From: Streptomyces sp. NBC_01471
GTDB taxonomy: Bacteria > Actinomycetota > Actinomycetes > Streptomycetales > Streptomycetaceae
Length of the DNA: 64,000 nucleotides
Assembly: GCF_041438865.1 (NCBI RefSeq)
Contig: NZ_CP109450.1
Coordinates: forward strand, 5,954,501 to 6,018,500
Reading direction: 5' to 3'
The notes beneath the pieces are model-generated. The model worked only from the letters and a program-made list of their open reading frames with translations, did no database searches and was not told the DNA's origin. Position 1 is the stretch's first letter, and each line of letters begins with the position of its first letter. Below are positions 40,007 through 47,850 of the stretch, one piece after another. The translations under genes and the position numbers were made by a program.

Positions 40007-40666
40007 CTACCGCAGCGCCGTCAGCCAGCCGTGCCCCGGGTGTGCCCGGGCCAGGAACCCGGCCAGCGCGGCCCGTTCGGCGGCGGACAGCAGGGGGAGC
40101 GTGGCGGCGAAGTCCCGCTGGTCCTTGGGACGGGTGCGCGCGGCCTTGAAGAGCAGCACCAACTCCGGTGCGAGGTACGGGATACCACTCGCCGTCCGCC
40201 GGATGACCGAGGTGTACGGCAGCCGGATCGCCGGATCGCGGCGGCAGATCCAGACGTCCCCGTCGTGGGGCTCTCGGAAGACGTCGAGCAGGTATGTCCC
40301 GGTGGCCCGGTCCCGCAGCCAGGTCTGATGCGTCACGGCCAGAACCTCGGCCGGGGCGGCTTCCCAGATGTGCCCGGACCCCACCGCGTCGAACTCGAAA
40401 CGGGCTCCGGCCTCCGGCCCGCCGGTGAGGCGGGCGCGGATCTCGGGGAAGCGGGCCGCCGGGACCGCGATTTCGATGTCGTCGTGCTCCCGGCTCTGCT
40501 CACCCCGGAACAGGTCCAGCGCCCAGCCCGCCGCGACGTACCAGGGCGCGGTGACCCCGGTGAGACGCGCGGCCACGTCCCGGGGGTGCCAGCAGGCCGC
40601 CCACCGTGCGTCGATCTCGTCGGGAGCCACCACGACGCCACCGGCGGGAATCTGTTCGGTCGTCAC
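40007..40666 (-). CDS. Nucleotidyltransferase-fold protein (ANT(2'')-like, PF10706)
   Basis: A 219-residue protein with the block PWYVAAGWALDLFRGEQSREHDDIEIAV split by short loops, matching the active-site region (GW-x-D...H-x-D-I-E-I) of the aminoglycoside nucleotidyltransferase-like family. Chromosomal members in Streptomyces are not known to confer resistance, so the substrate should be left open. The GTG start at 40666 has GGCGAGG beside it. It is divergent from the amidase gene. Confidence 0.8.
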   Translation of the reverse strand: MTTEQIPAGGVVVAPDEIDARWAACWHPRDVAARLTGVTAPWYVAAGWALDLFRGEQSREHDDIEIAVPAARFPEIRARLTGGPEAGARFEFDAVGSGHIWEAAPAEVLAVTHQTWLRDRATGTYLLDVFREPHDGDVWICRRDPAIRLPYTSVIRRTASGIPYLAPELVLLFKAARTRPKDQRDFAATLPLLSAAERAALAGFLARAHPGHGWLTALR

Positions 40667-40979
40667 CTCGCCAACCTACCGGCCGGCCGCCCCGGCCCCC
40701 GGCGGGCCGCGAAACCGGGGCCTCCGCATCCGTAGCCTGCGTGAATCTTTGCTGGGGGAACGGCTCGGGTTCTTCACCCCGTCACGTGAAACTGACAAAC
40801 TGAATGATCAGATGGCGCCGGGACACCGGGGGCCGTCTCCACTCAGGAGGCCCCACCCACCTCGGTGTGCGCGAGCGGACCCCGCGCGCCACCCCCCACC
40901 ATCCCCGGCGTCCGCAGGGCGAAGCGACAGACGTCCTGCCGCGGGCGCTCCGGGGTCAGTTGCACGGAAGGAAACACCC
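40667..40979 (+). promoter_or_regulatory. Upstream region of the amidase gene with an ECF-type promoter candidate
   Basis: A 313-base stretch without a gene. GGAAC at 40757-40761 and GTC at 40781-40783 (spacer 19) resemble a promoter for an envelope-stress sigma factor of the SigE type, though that spacer is two or three bases longer than usual. The transcript would have a leader of about 190 bases. I looked for the c-di-AMP (ydaO) riboswitch that precedes several Streptomyces cell-wall hydrolase genes and did not see its conserved blocks. Confidence 0.3.
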
Positions 40980-42977
40980 TTGCACAAGAGAAAAGGGAAG
41001 CGCTGGCTACCGGCGGCCGTCCTCAGCGGCGCCCTGGCCGCAGGAGCCTTTGCTTTCCTGCCTGCCATCGCCCAGGCGGGAAACGAGGACGACGCGAAGC
41101 AGCCGTCCGCACAGGCCGACTTCACGGCCGCCGCTGCGGAGTTCAAGGTTCCGGTCTCCGTCCTCCAGGGCGTGGCGCACGAGGAATCCGGCTGGCAGCA
41201 GCACACCGGCTACAGCAACACCGGTGGCTGGGGCCTGATGAACCTCACTGATGTGACATCGGAGATGGTGGCGGACGGTTCGGCCGGCGCATCCGGCCGC
41301 TCCGACCTCACGTCGTTCACCGGCCACCCCGAACTGCACACCCTGCGGGCGGCGGCGAAGCTGACCGGCATTCCGGCGGACCAGCTCCAGCACAACCAGA
41401 AGGACAACATCCGGGGCGGGGCCGCCCTGCTCGCCTCGTACCAGAAGCAGCTCACCGGCAGCACGTCCGCCGACCCGTCGCAGTGGACCGCGGCGATCGC
41501 CAAGTACAGCCGGATGTCGGACCGGAAGGCGGCGACGTCGTACGTCCATGACGTGTTCGCCACCATCGCGTCGGGCGCCAGGCAGGACGCCAAGGCCGCT
41601 GCCGGATCGAAGACTGCCGGATCGAAGACTGCCACCGGATCGAAGGCCGCCGCAGCACCCGCCGGGCACACCGCCGCGGTCACGATGCGGGCCGTGCCGT
41701 CGGCGAAGCCGGTCACCGGCCAGCTGACCAAGCTCCGGCTCAAGGACACCGCGTCCCCGCAGGCCGAGTGCCCGCAGTCGATGAACTGCCAGTTCGTCGC
41801 CGCGGACCCGTCCAACGGCCAGGTGTCCGACCGCCCCGCCAACGGCATAAAGATCACCCAGATCATCATCCACACCACGGAGGGTGCGTACGACGACGCG
41901 ATCAAGACCTTCCAGACCCCGGGCGGCGCCTCGGCGCAGTACGTGATGCGGTCGTCGGACGGTGCGGTCACCCAGATGGTGGCCAACAAGGACGTCGCGT
42001 TCGGTGACGGCAACTACGACAGCAACCTGCACGCGGTCCAGATCGAGCACGAGGGCTTCTCGGCACACGGCGCGGACTGGTACACGACGGCCGCCTACGA
42101 GCAGACGGCCGAGCTGGTGAAGTACCTGGCCGCCCGGTACGACATCCCGCTCGACCGGCAGCACATCCTCGGCCACGACAACGTGCCCGGTCCGTCGGAC
42201 GCCACCCTGTCCGGCATGCACTGGGACCCGGCCGACGGCTGGGACTGGACGCGCTTCATGCAGCTGATCGGCGCCCCGTTCGACCTCGGCGCCCACGGTG
42301 TGGGCCCGGTCGGGTCCGCCGTGACCATCACCCCCGGATTCAGCGAGAACAAGCAGACGTACACGGTCTGCCCCGCTGACGACCCGACGGGTGAGGTGAC
42401 CACCTGCACACCGGTGACCACGCCGTCGAGTGCCCTGTTCGTACGCAGCGCACCGAGCGACGACGCCCCGCTGATCCTCGACCCGGTCGTCCACCCGGAC
42501 GCCGGGGCCAAGGGCGGCACCGACAGCGTCAGCGACTGGAGCGTCACGGTCCAGGCCGGGCAGCAGTTCGTCGTCGCCGGACAGCAGGGTGACTGGACGG
42601 CGATCTGGTACGACGGCCAGAAGGGCTGGATCCACAACCCCGGCGGCAGCAACACCTCGCCCGCCCCGGGCGCACGGATCATCAAGCCGGCCGGCACCAC
42701 CGCCGCCCCGGTGTACGGCACGGCGTACCCGGACGCGTCCGAGTACCCGTCCGGCCTCTCCCCGTCCAAGCAGGCTCCGCTGACGGCGAAGAACTACTCG
42801 ATCCCGGTCGGCCAGGCCTATGTGGCCGACCAGCCGCCGCTCGGCAGCGCGGACTTCTTCCCGACGGGCGGGAAGGTGGTCACCGGGGCCAAGCACTACT
42901 ACACGGTCCAGTTCAACCACCGGTACATCCTGGTCAACTCGGCGGACGTCACGGAAACCCCGACGGCACGCCACTGA
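40980..42977 (+). CDS. Secreted N-acetylmuramoyl-L-alanine amidase (Amidase_2) with N-terminal lysozyme-like region
   Basis: An exported peptidoglycan hydrolase of 665 residues. The signal peptide ends near AIAQAG. Residues 50-200 look like a transglycosylase-type domain (VAHEESGWQQHTGYSNTGGWG), followed by an Ala/Lys-rich linker with repeated GSKTA. The Amidase_2 domain has IIIHTTEG and HILGHDNVPG with the zinc histidines. C-terminal SH3-like segments (FVVAGQQGDWTAIWYDGQKGWIH) should bind wall. I place the start at TTG 40980: GGAAGGA lies eight bases before it and the signal peptide begins there (LHKRKGKRW), while no ATG or GTG fits. A long hairpin follows the stop. Confidence 0.92.
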   Translation: MHKRKGKRWLPAAVLSGALAAGAFAFLPAIAQAGNEDDAKQPSAQADFTAAAAEFKVPVSVLQGVAHEESGWQQHTGYSNTGGWGLMNLTDVTSEMVADGSAGASGRSDLTSFTGHPELHTLRAAAKLTGIPADQLQHNQKDNIRGGAALLASYQKQLTGSTSADPSQWTAAIAKYSRMSDRKAATSYVHDVFATIASGARQDAKAAAGSKTAGSKTATGSKAAAAPAGHTAAVTMRAVPSAKPVTGQLTKLRLKDTASPQAECPQSMNCQFVAADPSNGQVSDRPANGIKITQIIIHTTEGAYDDAIKTFQTPGGASAQYVMRSSDGAVTQMVANKDVAFGDGNYDSNLHAVQIEHEGFSAHGADWYTTAAYEQTAELVKYLAARYDIPLDRQHILGHDNVPGPSDATLSGMHWDPADGWDWTRFMQLIGAPFDLGAHGVGPVGSAVTITPGFSENKQTYTVCPADDPTGEVTTCTPVTTPSSALFVRSAPSDDAPLILDPVVHPDAGAKGGTDSVSDWSVTVQAGQQFVVAGQQGDWTAIWYDGQKGWIHNPGGSNTSPAPGARIIKPAGTTAAPVYGTAYPDASEYPSGLSPSKQAPLTAKNYSIPVGQAYVADQPPLGSADFFPTGGKVVTGAKHYYTVQFNHRYILVNSADVTETPTARH

Positions 42978-43008
42978 CGGACGCAGGCCACCGGCGACGG
43001 GTGGCGCG

Positions 43009-43051
43009 CGGGCTCGGCTCCCGGGGTCAACACCCCCGGGAGCCGAGCCCG
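43009..43051. terminator. Strong 18-pair terminator after the amidase gene
   Basis: CGGGCTCGGCTCCCGGGG (43009-43026) pairs perfectly with CCCCGGGAGCCGAGCCCG (43034-43051) over a seven-base loop, 31 bases past the amidase stop and before the convergent response-regulator gene. Confidence 0.9.
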
Positions 43052-43175
43052 TTGAGCGCTCCGCTCCGCTCCCGGCCGGCCCCCGCCTCAACCTCCCTGC
43101 CGGGGGCGCCGAGTTGCAGCGGCCCCGCACATCCCCTCCCGCCGCGTCACGCGTGCGGGCCGTCGTTCCGGACAC

Positions 43176-43844
43176 TCACGGAATCCGGTACTCCTGCTCG
43201 GGGCGCCCGGTCGCCCCGTAGCGCAGCTTCATCTTCAGCAGCCCGCTCGTGACCAGTCCGGCCAGGTAGCGCTGCGCCGTGGCGCGCGAGACGCCGATGA
43301 GTGCCCCGACCTCTCCCGCCGACAGCGGGGACGCCGAACCCCGTACCGCCGAGAGCACCGCGTCGCCGGTCACCGTGCGGGCAGCGGGACGGGCCGTACG
43401 GCTGCCGGACGGACTCCGCAGCGCCGCGTACGCACTCTCGACCGCGCCCTGGTCGACGATCTCCGCATCGGTCAGCTGGCGGAAGCGGGCGTAGCCGCGC
43501 AGCTTCTCGGCCAGCAGCTCCGGCGTGAACGGCTTGACCAGATAGGCGAGTGCTCCCGCCGACACCGCGCGCCGCACCATCGCTCCCTCGGCGGCCGCGC
43601 TCAGGACGAAGGCGTCGCACTCCAGACCGCGCAGCAGGTCGATGCCGGAACCATCGGGCAGATAGAGGTCGATCAGGGCCAGGTCCACGGGCCAGTCGGA
43701 GGCGGCCCGAAGCGCGGCCCCGACCGAGTTCGCCGTGGTGGCGGTCCGGAAACCGGGTACGCCGTCCACCAGCGACGCGTGGATCCCGGCCACCCGGAAG
43801 TCGTCGTCGACGACCAGGACGGAGAACGGCTCACGTTCGGTCAT
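43176..43844 (-). CDS. CitB/DcuR-type response regulator
   Basis: A 222-residue regulator of the CitB branch: receiver domain (SVLVVDDDFRVAGIHASLV, LALIDLYLPDGSGIDLL with the phospho-acceptor aspartate, YLVKPFT) and a C-terminal HTH (LSAGEVGALIGVSRATAQRYLAGLVTSGLLKMKL). Two ATGs are possible; I use 43844 (MTEREPF), the other is 43856. Either start overlaps the kinase gene, giving tight coupling. The system is likely to control the divergent gntP-type permease and to sense a carboxylate or sugar acid. Confidence 0.92.
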   Translation of the reverse strand: MTEREPFSVLVVDDDFRVAGIHASLVDGVPGFRTATTANSVGAALRAASDWPVDLALIDLYLPDGSGIDLLRGLECDAFVLSAAAEGAMVRRAVSAGALAYLVKPFTPELLAEKLRGYARFRQLTDAEIVDQGAVESAYAALRSPSGSRTARPAARTVTGDAVLSAVRGSASPLSAGEVGALIGVSRATAQRYLAGLVTSGLLKMKLRYGATGRPEQEYRIP

Positions 43845-45849
43845 CGGTCTGCCCATCCTCGTCCTCGTCCTCGGCTCCGGGCCCGACCGCTCCGGACCCG
43901 GTCACTCCTGACTCCATGACTCCCGGCAGCCGGGCCACGAACACGGCACCGCCGGAGACCCGTCCCTGCTCGGCCCCGCTGTCGTCCGGTCCTGCGTCGC
44001 CCGGTCCGGTGTCGTCCGGTCCACTGTCATCCGGTCCGGTGTCGTCCGGTCCGGGCGGGGCACCGCACCCGGCATCCGGCCCGGCATCCGGCCCGGCATC
44101 CGGCCCGGCATCCGGCCCGGACGGCCAGGGAGGCGGCCCGCCGCGCTCCGCGAGATGGACGTCGCCACCCCTGGCCCGCGCGATCTGCCGCGCCAGCGCC
44201 AGCCCGATGCCCCGGCCGCCGACGGCCGACGTGTGGTCCTTCGTCGACATGCCCTCGCGGAACACGTCGTCGAACGCGGCGCCGCCCGGTTCACGCGGCA
44301 CGCCGTCGCCGTTGTCGGCCACAGTGATGAGGAGGGCGGTGCCCTCGGTCATCAGCTCGACCTCGACCAGGGCGGGGGAGCGGGCCCCCTGCCGGGCGGC
44401 ATCGATCGCATTGTCGACAAGGTTCCCGAACACGGTGGTGACATCGACCGGCGCCGTCACGGTCCCGTCGGCCCAGGTCGCCCCGCCGATCACCAGCGTC
44501 ACCCCGCTCTCCCGCGCCTGGGCGGCCTTCGCGGCCAGGAAGGCCCGTACGTAGGAGTCGCGGACCGCGTCGACACCGGGCAGGGCCTCACCCAGCGGGC
44601 CCGTGCCGAGCAGCGTGCCGATGTACTCGGTCGTCTCCGCGAGGTGCCCGCCGTGGACCAGCGCGGAGATCACATGCAGCCGGTTGGCGAACTCATGGCG
44701 CTGGGCACGCAGCGCCGAACTCATCGCCTGGACCGCGTCGAGCTGCCGGGTCAGTGACTCGACGTCGGTGCGGTCCTGCACGGTCAGCAGCGTGCCGAGA
44801 TCCTGCCCGCCGCGTTCGACCGCGCGTGCCGAGAGCACCAGGACGCGTTCGCCGACCGCCGCCATGACCGGCCCGCCGACGGGCGTACGGATCGTGTCCA
44901 GCACCCGCGGTGTCAGTCCCAGTGAGTCCAGGGGCCGTCCGGGCCGGGCCGGGGTCGCCAGCAGGCGGCGCGCCTCGTCGTTGACCACGGTGACTGTCCC
45001 GCCGTTGTCGACGGCGAGGACCCCTTCGCCGATCCCGTGCAGGACGGCCTCCTGCTCCTGCACCAGACCGGCCAGCTCCTCCGGTTCGAGGCCGAGCGTC
45101 AGCCGTTTCCAGCGGCGGGCCAGCAGAGCCGAAGCCCCGACACCGAGCAGCAGGGCGACGACCAGCCAGCCGAGACCGCCCAGCAGTACGCGGACCAGCT
45201 GCGCCCGCACGTCGGAGACGGCCACACCCGCGTTGGCCTCCCCGACCACCCGGTGCGAGCCGGGTGCGTACACCGGGACCTTCGCGACCACCTCGTCACC
45301 GAGATGCGCACGGTCCCGCGCCAGCACCTCATGGCCGGAGAGCGCACCGCTGGGGTCGGTGCTCACCACTCTGCCCAGCTGGGACCGCTCCGGGTGCGCC
45401 AGTCTGATGCCCCGGTCGTCGGTGACCACCACGAACAGCGAACCCGTCCGCGTACGGGCCGCCTCGGCCGCCGTCTGGACCGGCCCGGCGGCGAGCGTCC
45501 CCCGCGGCGTGCTCGCGGCCCCGCCGCCGGGCCGGGTGTTGGCCGCCGAGTACTGCGCCGCGCCGCGCCGGACGGCGGGCTGAGCGGCGACGGTACGGGC
45601 CACCGCGAGCGCGCGCAGCTGGTACTCGTGCACGAGCCGGTGCTCGTTGGAGTACGCGAAGGCGCCGAACGCCGTCGCCAGGGTCACCGCGACGACCGCG
45701 CACTGCAGCAGCAGAACCTGGGTCCGCAGCCGCAGCCGCAGTCCCAGTCCCAGTCCCGGCCGCCCGCGTCCCCGCAGGCGCGCGGAGGACAGCCCGTGGG
45801 AGGACCGGCGCACGGACGCCCACCGGCCGGCCGGTTCGAAGAATCTCAC
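43831..45849 (-). CDS. CitA/DcuS-type sensor histidine kinase
   Basis: A 672-residue kinase with two membrane helices flanking an extracytoplasmic PDC/PAS-like sensor (SLFVVVTDDRGIRLAHPERSQLG), a cytoplasmic PAS (IGEGVLAVDNGGTVTVVNDEA), the CitA-type phosphorylation region (ALRAQRHEFANRLHVISAL) and an ATPase domain (VDNAIDAAR, DNGDGVP, GGRGIGLALARQI). About 55 residues of Gly-Pro-Asp repeats, encoded by short tandem DNA repeats, interrupt the end of the ATPase domain before its last strand (GAVFVARLPG). The GTG 45849 start is tentative. The ligand is probably a carboxylate such as citrate or gluconate. Confidence 0.88.
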   Translation of the reverse strand: MRFFEPAGRWASVRRSSHGLSSARLRGRGRPGLGLGLRLRLRTQVLLLQCAVVAVTLATAFGAFAYSNEHRLVHEYQLRALAVARTVAAQPAVRRGAAQYSAANTRPGGGAASTPRGTLAAGPVQTAAEAARTRTGSLFVVVTDDRGIRLAHPERSQLGRVVSTDPSGALSGHEVLARDRAHLGDEVVAKVPVYAPGSHRVVGEANAGVAVSDVRAQLVRVLLGGLGWLVVALLLGVGASALLARRWKRLTLGLEPEELAGLVQEQEAVLHGIGEGVLAVDNGGTVTVVNDEARRLLATPARPGRPLDSLGLTPRVLDTIRTPVGGPVMAAVGERVLVLSARAVERGGQDLGTLLTVQDRTDVESLTRQLDAVQAMSSALRAQRHEFANRLHVISALVHGGHLAETTEYIGTLLGTGPLGEALPGVDAVRDSYVRAFLAAKAAQARESGVTLVIGGATWADGTVTAPVDVTTVFGNLVDNAIDAARQGARSPALVEVELMTEGTALLITVADNGDGVPREPGGAAFDDVFREGMSTKDHTSAVGGRGIGLALARQIARARGGDVHLAERGGPPPWPSGPDAGPDAGPDAGPDAGCGAPPGPDDTGPDDSGPDDTGPGDAGPDDSGAEQGRVSGGAVFVARLPGVMESGVTGSGAVGPGAEDEDEDGQTDDRT
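43981..44118. repeat. 12- and 15-base tandem repeats inside the CitA-type kinase gene
   Basis: Four copies of GGCATCCGGCCC run from 44071 to 44118 (encoding GPDA repeats), and 15-base units of the type GTCGTCCGGTCCGGT fill 43981-44053 (encoding GPDD[S/T] repeats). Confidence 0.88.
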
Positions 45850-46000
45850 CCCGTCGACGGTAACCGGCGTCGTCCCGGTGCACAGAACGCACAGAACGCG
45901 CGGATCAGGGGTTTCGCGGGTTGCGCGCAGAACCTGGAGCGCAGTGGCAGGCGCCGGATAGCTTCCGCCCGGGACACAACGAGCCGCACCAGGAGTTCTC

Positions 46001-46066
46001 TTGCTGAAGATACCGCGCCCCGGACCACGGGCCCGTTCGCGTCGCACCCGCGGGGGCCGGCTGTGA
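46001..46066 (+). CDS. Possible 21-codon leader ORF before gntP
   Basis: TTG 46001 stands seven bases after AGGAG and opens an ORF of 21 codons (LLKIPRPGPRARSRRTRGGRL) whose TGA stop overlaps the GTG start of the permease in the string GTGA. The layout suggests translational coupling. It could equally be chance, or the sign that the true permease start lies elsewhere. I have no homology to support it. Confidence 0.3.
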   Translation: MLKIPRPGPRARSRRTRGGRL

Positions 46067-47475
46067 CGGGGCACACCTGGACGCTGCTGATCATCCTGGC
46101 GGCAGCCATCGCCGTGCTGATCCTGCTGATCAACTCACGGTTGCGGTTCCACCCCTTCGTGGCGCTGATGACCGTGTCGATCGGTGTCGCCCTGGCCGCG
46201 GGCCAGCCCGTCGAGAAGATCGCGGAGTCACTGGAGTCGGGCGCGGGCGGCATCCTCGGCGACGTCGGCGTGACGCTGGCCTTCGGCGCGATGCTGGGCA
46301 GGCTGCTGTCGGGGTCGGGCGCCACGGACAAGATCGCCCGCCTGATCGTCGACCGCTCCGGGCAACGCTCCCTGCCCTGGTACATGGCGGGCGCCGCGTT
46401 CATCATCGGTGTCCCGATGTTCTTCGAGATCGGGCTGATCGTGCTGCTCCCGCTGATCTTCAGCGTGGCCCGCCGCCTCCAGGACACCCACCAGGTCAAG
46501 GGCTCGCCGTACGTCTTCCTCGCCACCCCCGCGATCGCCGCGCTGTCGACCCTGCACGGCATGGTGGCACCGCATCCCGGCCCGCTGGTCGCGGTGGAGG
46601 GCCTGCACGCCAACCTGGGCATCACGATCGTGGTGGGCCTGATCTGCGCGATCCCGACGATCATCATCGCCGGCCCGGTGTACGGCCGCTGGATCGCGCC
46701 GCGCCTCGACGTCCACCCCGACCCGGAACTCGTCGCGAAGTTCACCGGGCCGGAAAGGCCCGACAAGGCCACGGACGCCGCGGCGCCGGGCTCCACACCC
46801 CCCACGAACAGGGTCCGCACCGGCTGGGCACTGACCGCCGTCCTCGTCCCGGTGGTGCTGATGCTGCTGCGCACCCTCGCGGAGCTGGTGTACGACGAGT
46901 CGAGCCCGGTACGCCACGTCCTGACCTTCACCGGTGAGCCGGTGATCGCCATGCTCGCGGGCTTCCTCTTCGCGCTGTTCGCACTCGGCTACCGCAGCGA
47001 CATGACACCCGACGCGATCCGGTCGTCCCTGACGGACAGCCTCAAGGCGGTGGCGGGCATCCTGCTGATCATCGCGGGCGGCGGCGCGTTCAACCAGGTC
47101 CTGGAGGACTCGGGCATCGGCAAGGCCGTCGAGTCGGCCGCTTCGGGACTGCACATCAACGTCCTGATCCTGGGCTGGCTGCTGGCCCTGCTCCTGTCGT
47201 TCTCCACAGGCTCGGCCACCGTGGGAATCGTCGCGGCGACGGGCATCCTGGCCCCCCTGGCGGCGACCGGCAGCAGCCTGCACACGGCCCTGCTCGTGGT
47301 CGCGATCGGAGCAGGCTCGATCGGTCTCAACTACGTGAACCACGCGGGCTTCTGGCTGGTCAAGGAGTCCTTCGGGATGTCGCTCGGCCAGGCCACGAAG
47401 TCACACACGGCGATCCAGACGATCGTGAGCGTCTGCGGCCTGCTGATGGCCCTGCTGATCTCGGTGGTGGCCTGA
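46063..47475 (+). CDS. GntP-family permease (gluconate:H+ symporter type)
   Basis: A 470-residue membrane protein with 12-14 predicted helices. Typical GntP segments: LRFHPFVALMTVSIGVALAAG, VTLAFGAMLGRLLSGSGATDKIA, GVPMFFEIGLIVLLPLIF, LHGMVAPHPGPLVA and STGSATVGIVAATGIL. Family members import gluconate or related sugar acids (some citrate or hydroxy acids) with protons. It is divergent from the CitA/CitB-type two-component system, which probably induces it. GTG 46063 has GGGGG upstream and overlaps the stop of a possible leader ORF. A terminator follows. Confidence 0.92.
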   Translation: MTGHTWTLLIILAAAIAVLILLINSRLRFHPFVALMTVSIGVALAAGQPVEKIAESLESGAGGILGDVGVTLAFGAMLGRLLSGSGATDKIARLIVDRSGQRSLPWYMAGAAFIIGVPMFFEIGLIVLLPLIFSVARRLQDTHQVKGSPYVFLATPAIAALSTLHGMVAPHPGPLVAVEGLHANLGITIVVGLICAIPTIIIAGPVYGRWIAPRLDVHPDPELVAKFTGPERPDKATDAAAPGSTPPTNRVRTGWALTAVLVPVVLMLLRTLAELVYDESSPVRHVLTFTGEPVIAMLAGFLFALFALGYRSDMTPDAIRSSLTDSLKAVAGILLIIAGGGAFNQVLEDSGIGKAVESAASGLHINVLILGWLLALLLSFSTGSATVGIVAATGILAPLAATGSSLHTALLVVAIGAGSIGLNYVNHAGFWLVKESFGMSLGQATKSHTAIQTIVSVCGLLMALLISVVA

Positions 47476-47526
47476 ACCAGGCTTCGCCGCGCCCCGGACG
47501 CTGACCCGGGAGGGAGACACGACCGA

Positions 47527-47557
47527 GGGCCGCCGCCCAGGAACTGGGCGGCGGCCC
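47527..47557 (+). terminator. Rho-independent terminator after gntP
   Basis: GGGCCGCCGCCCAG (47527-47540) pairs perfectly with CTGGGCGGCGGCCC (47544-47557) over the loop GAA and is followed by TTT. Confidence 0.92.
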
Positions 47558-47575
47558 TTTCGCGGTACGGGACCG

Positions 47576-47850
47576 GTGGCGGGGGCTTCTGCTCCCATCC
47601 CGAGCGGTGCACGCTCGCAGAGGCCAAAGTGCAGCTGTGGCAACCCTGTTACCCCGCACGGTTGCTGCCGAGCCCAACGCGCGGGCGCACATCGGGGGCC
47701 AGGTGCTTGCTACTTGGGGCTCGATCCCTGACTTCCACGGGGTCAGCACCTTTTCACTGCCGACGGATCGGGTGATCCGGGCTTAGTCCGGCGCCGATGT
47801 CACGCGTGCCTCTACGATGATCGCTCGGCTCGACCATCCTCTGGAGCACC
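47576..47850. other. Left flank of the OLD-nuclease insertion, no gene seen
   Basis: A 275-base stretch of mixed composition between the gntP terminator and the OLD-type gene. GGTGCT (47702-47707) and AGCACC (47745-47750) enclose CTGAC ... GTCAG and a GGGGCTCGATCCC segment and are followed by TTTT; this could be a structured RNA end or terminator. The GGCTCGATCCC part looks like a tRNA T-arm, but no full tRNA can be folded. GGAG at 47842-47845 serves the next gene. Confidence 0.3.

Noticed and set aside
40007..40666. Aminoglycoside resistance gene
   Set aside because: Only the nucleotidyltransferase-like fold is shared; chromosomal relatives in Streptomyces are not known to give resistance.
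40667..40979. c-di-AMP (ydaO-type) riboswitch before the amidase gene
   Set aside because: The conserved blocks of that riboswitch are not visible in the leader.
47720..47750. tRNA gene or tRNA fragment suggested by GGCTCGATCCC
   Set aside because: No acceptor stem, anticodon arm or D-arm can be assembled around the T-arm-like segment on either strand.
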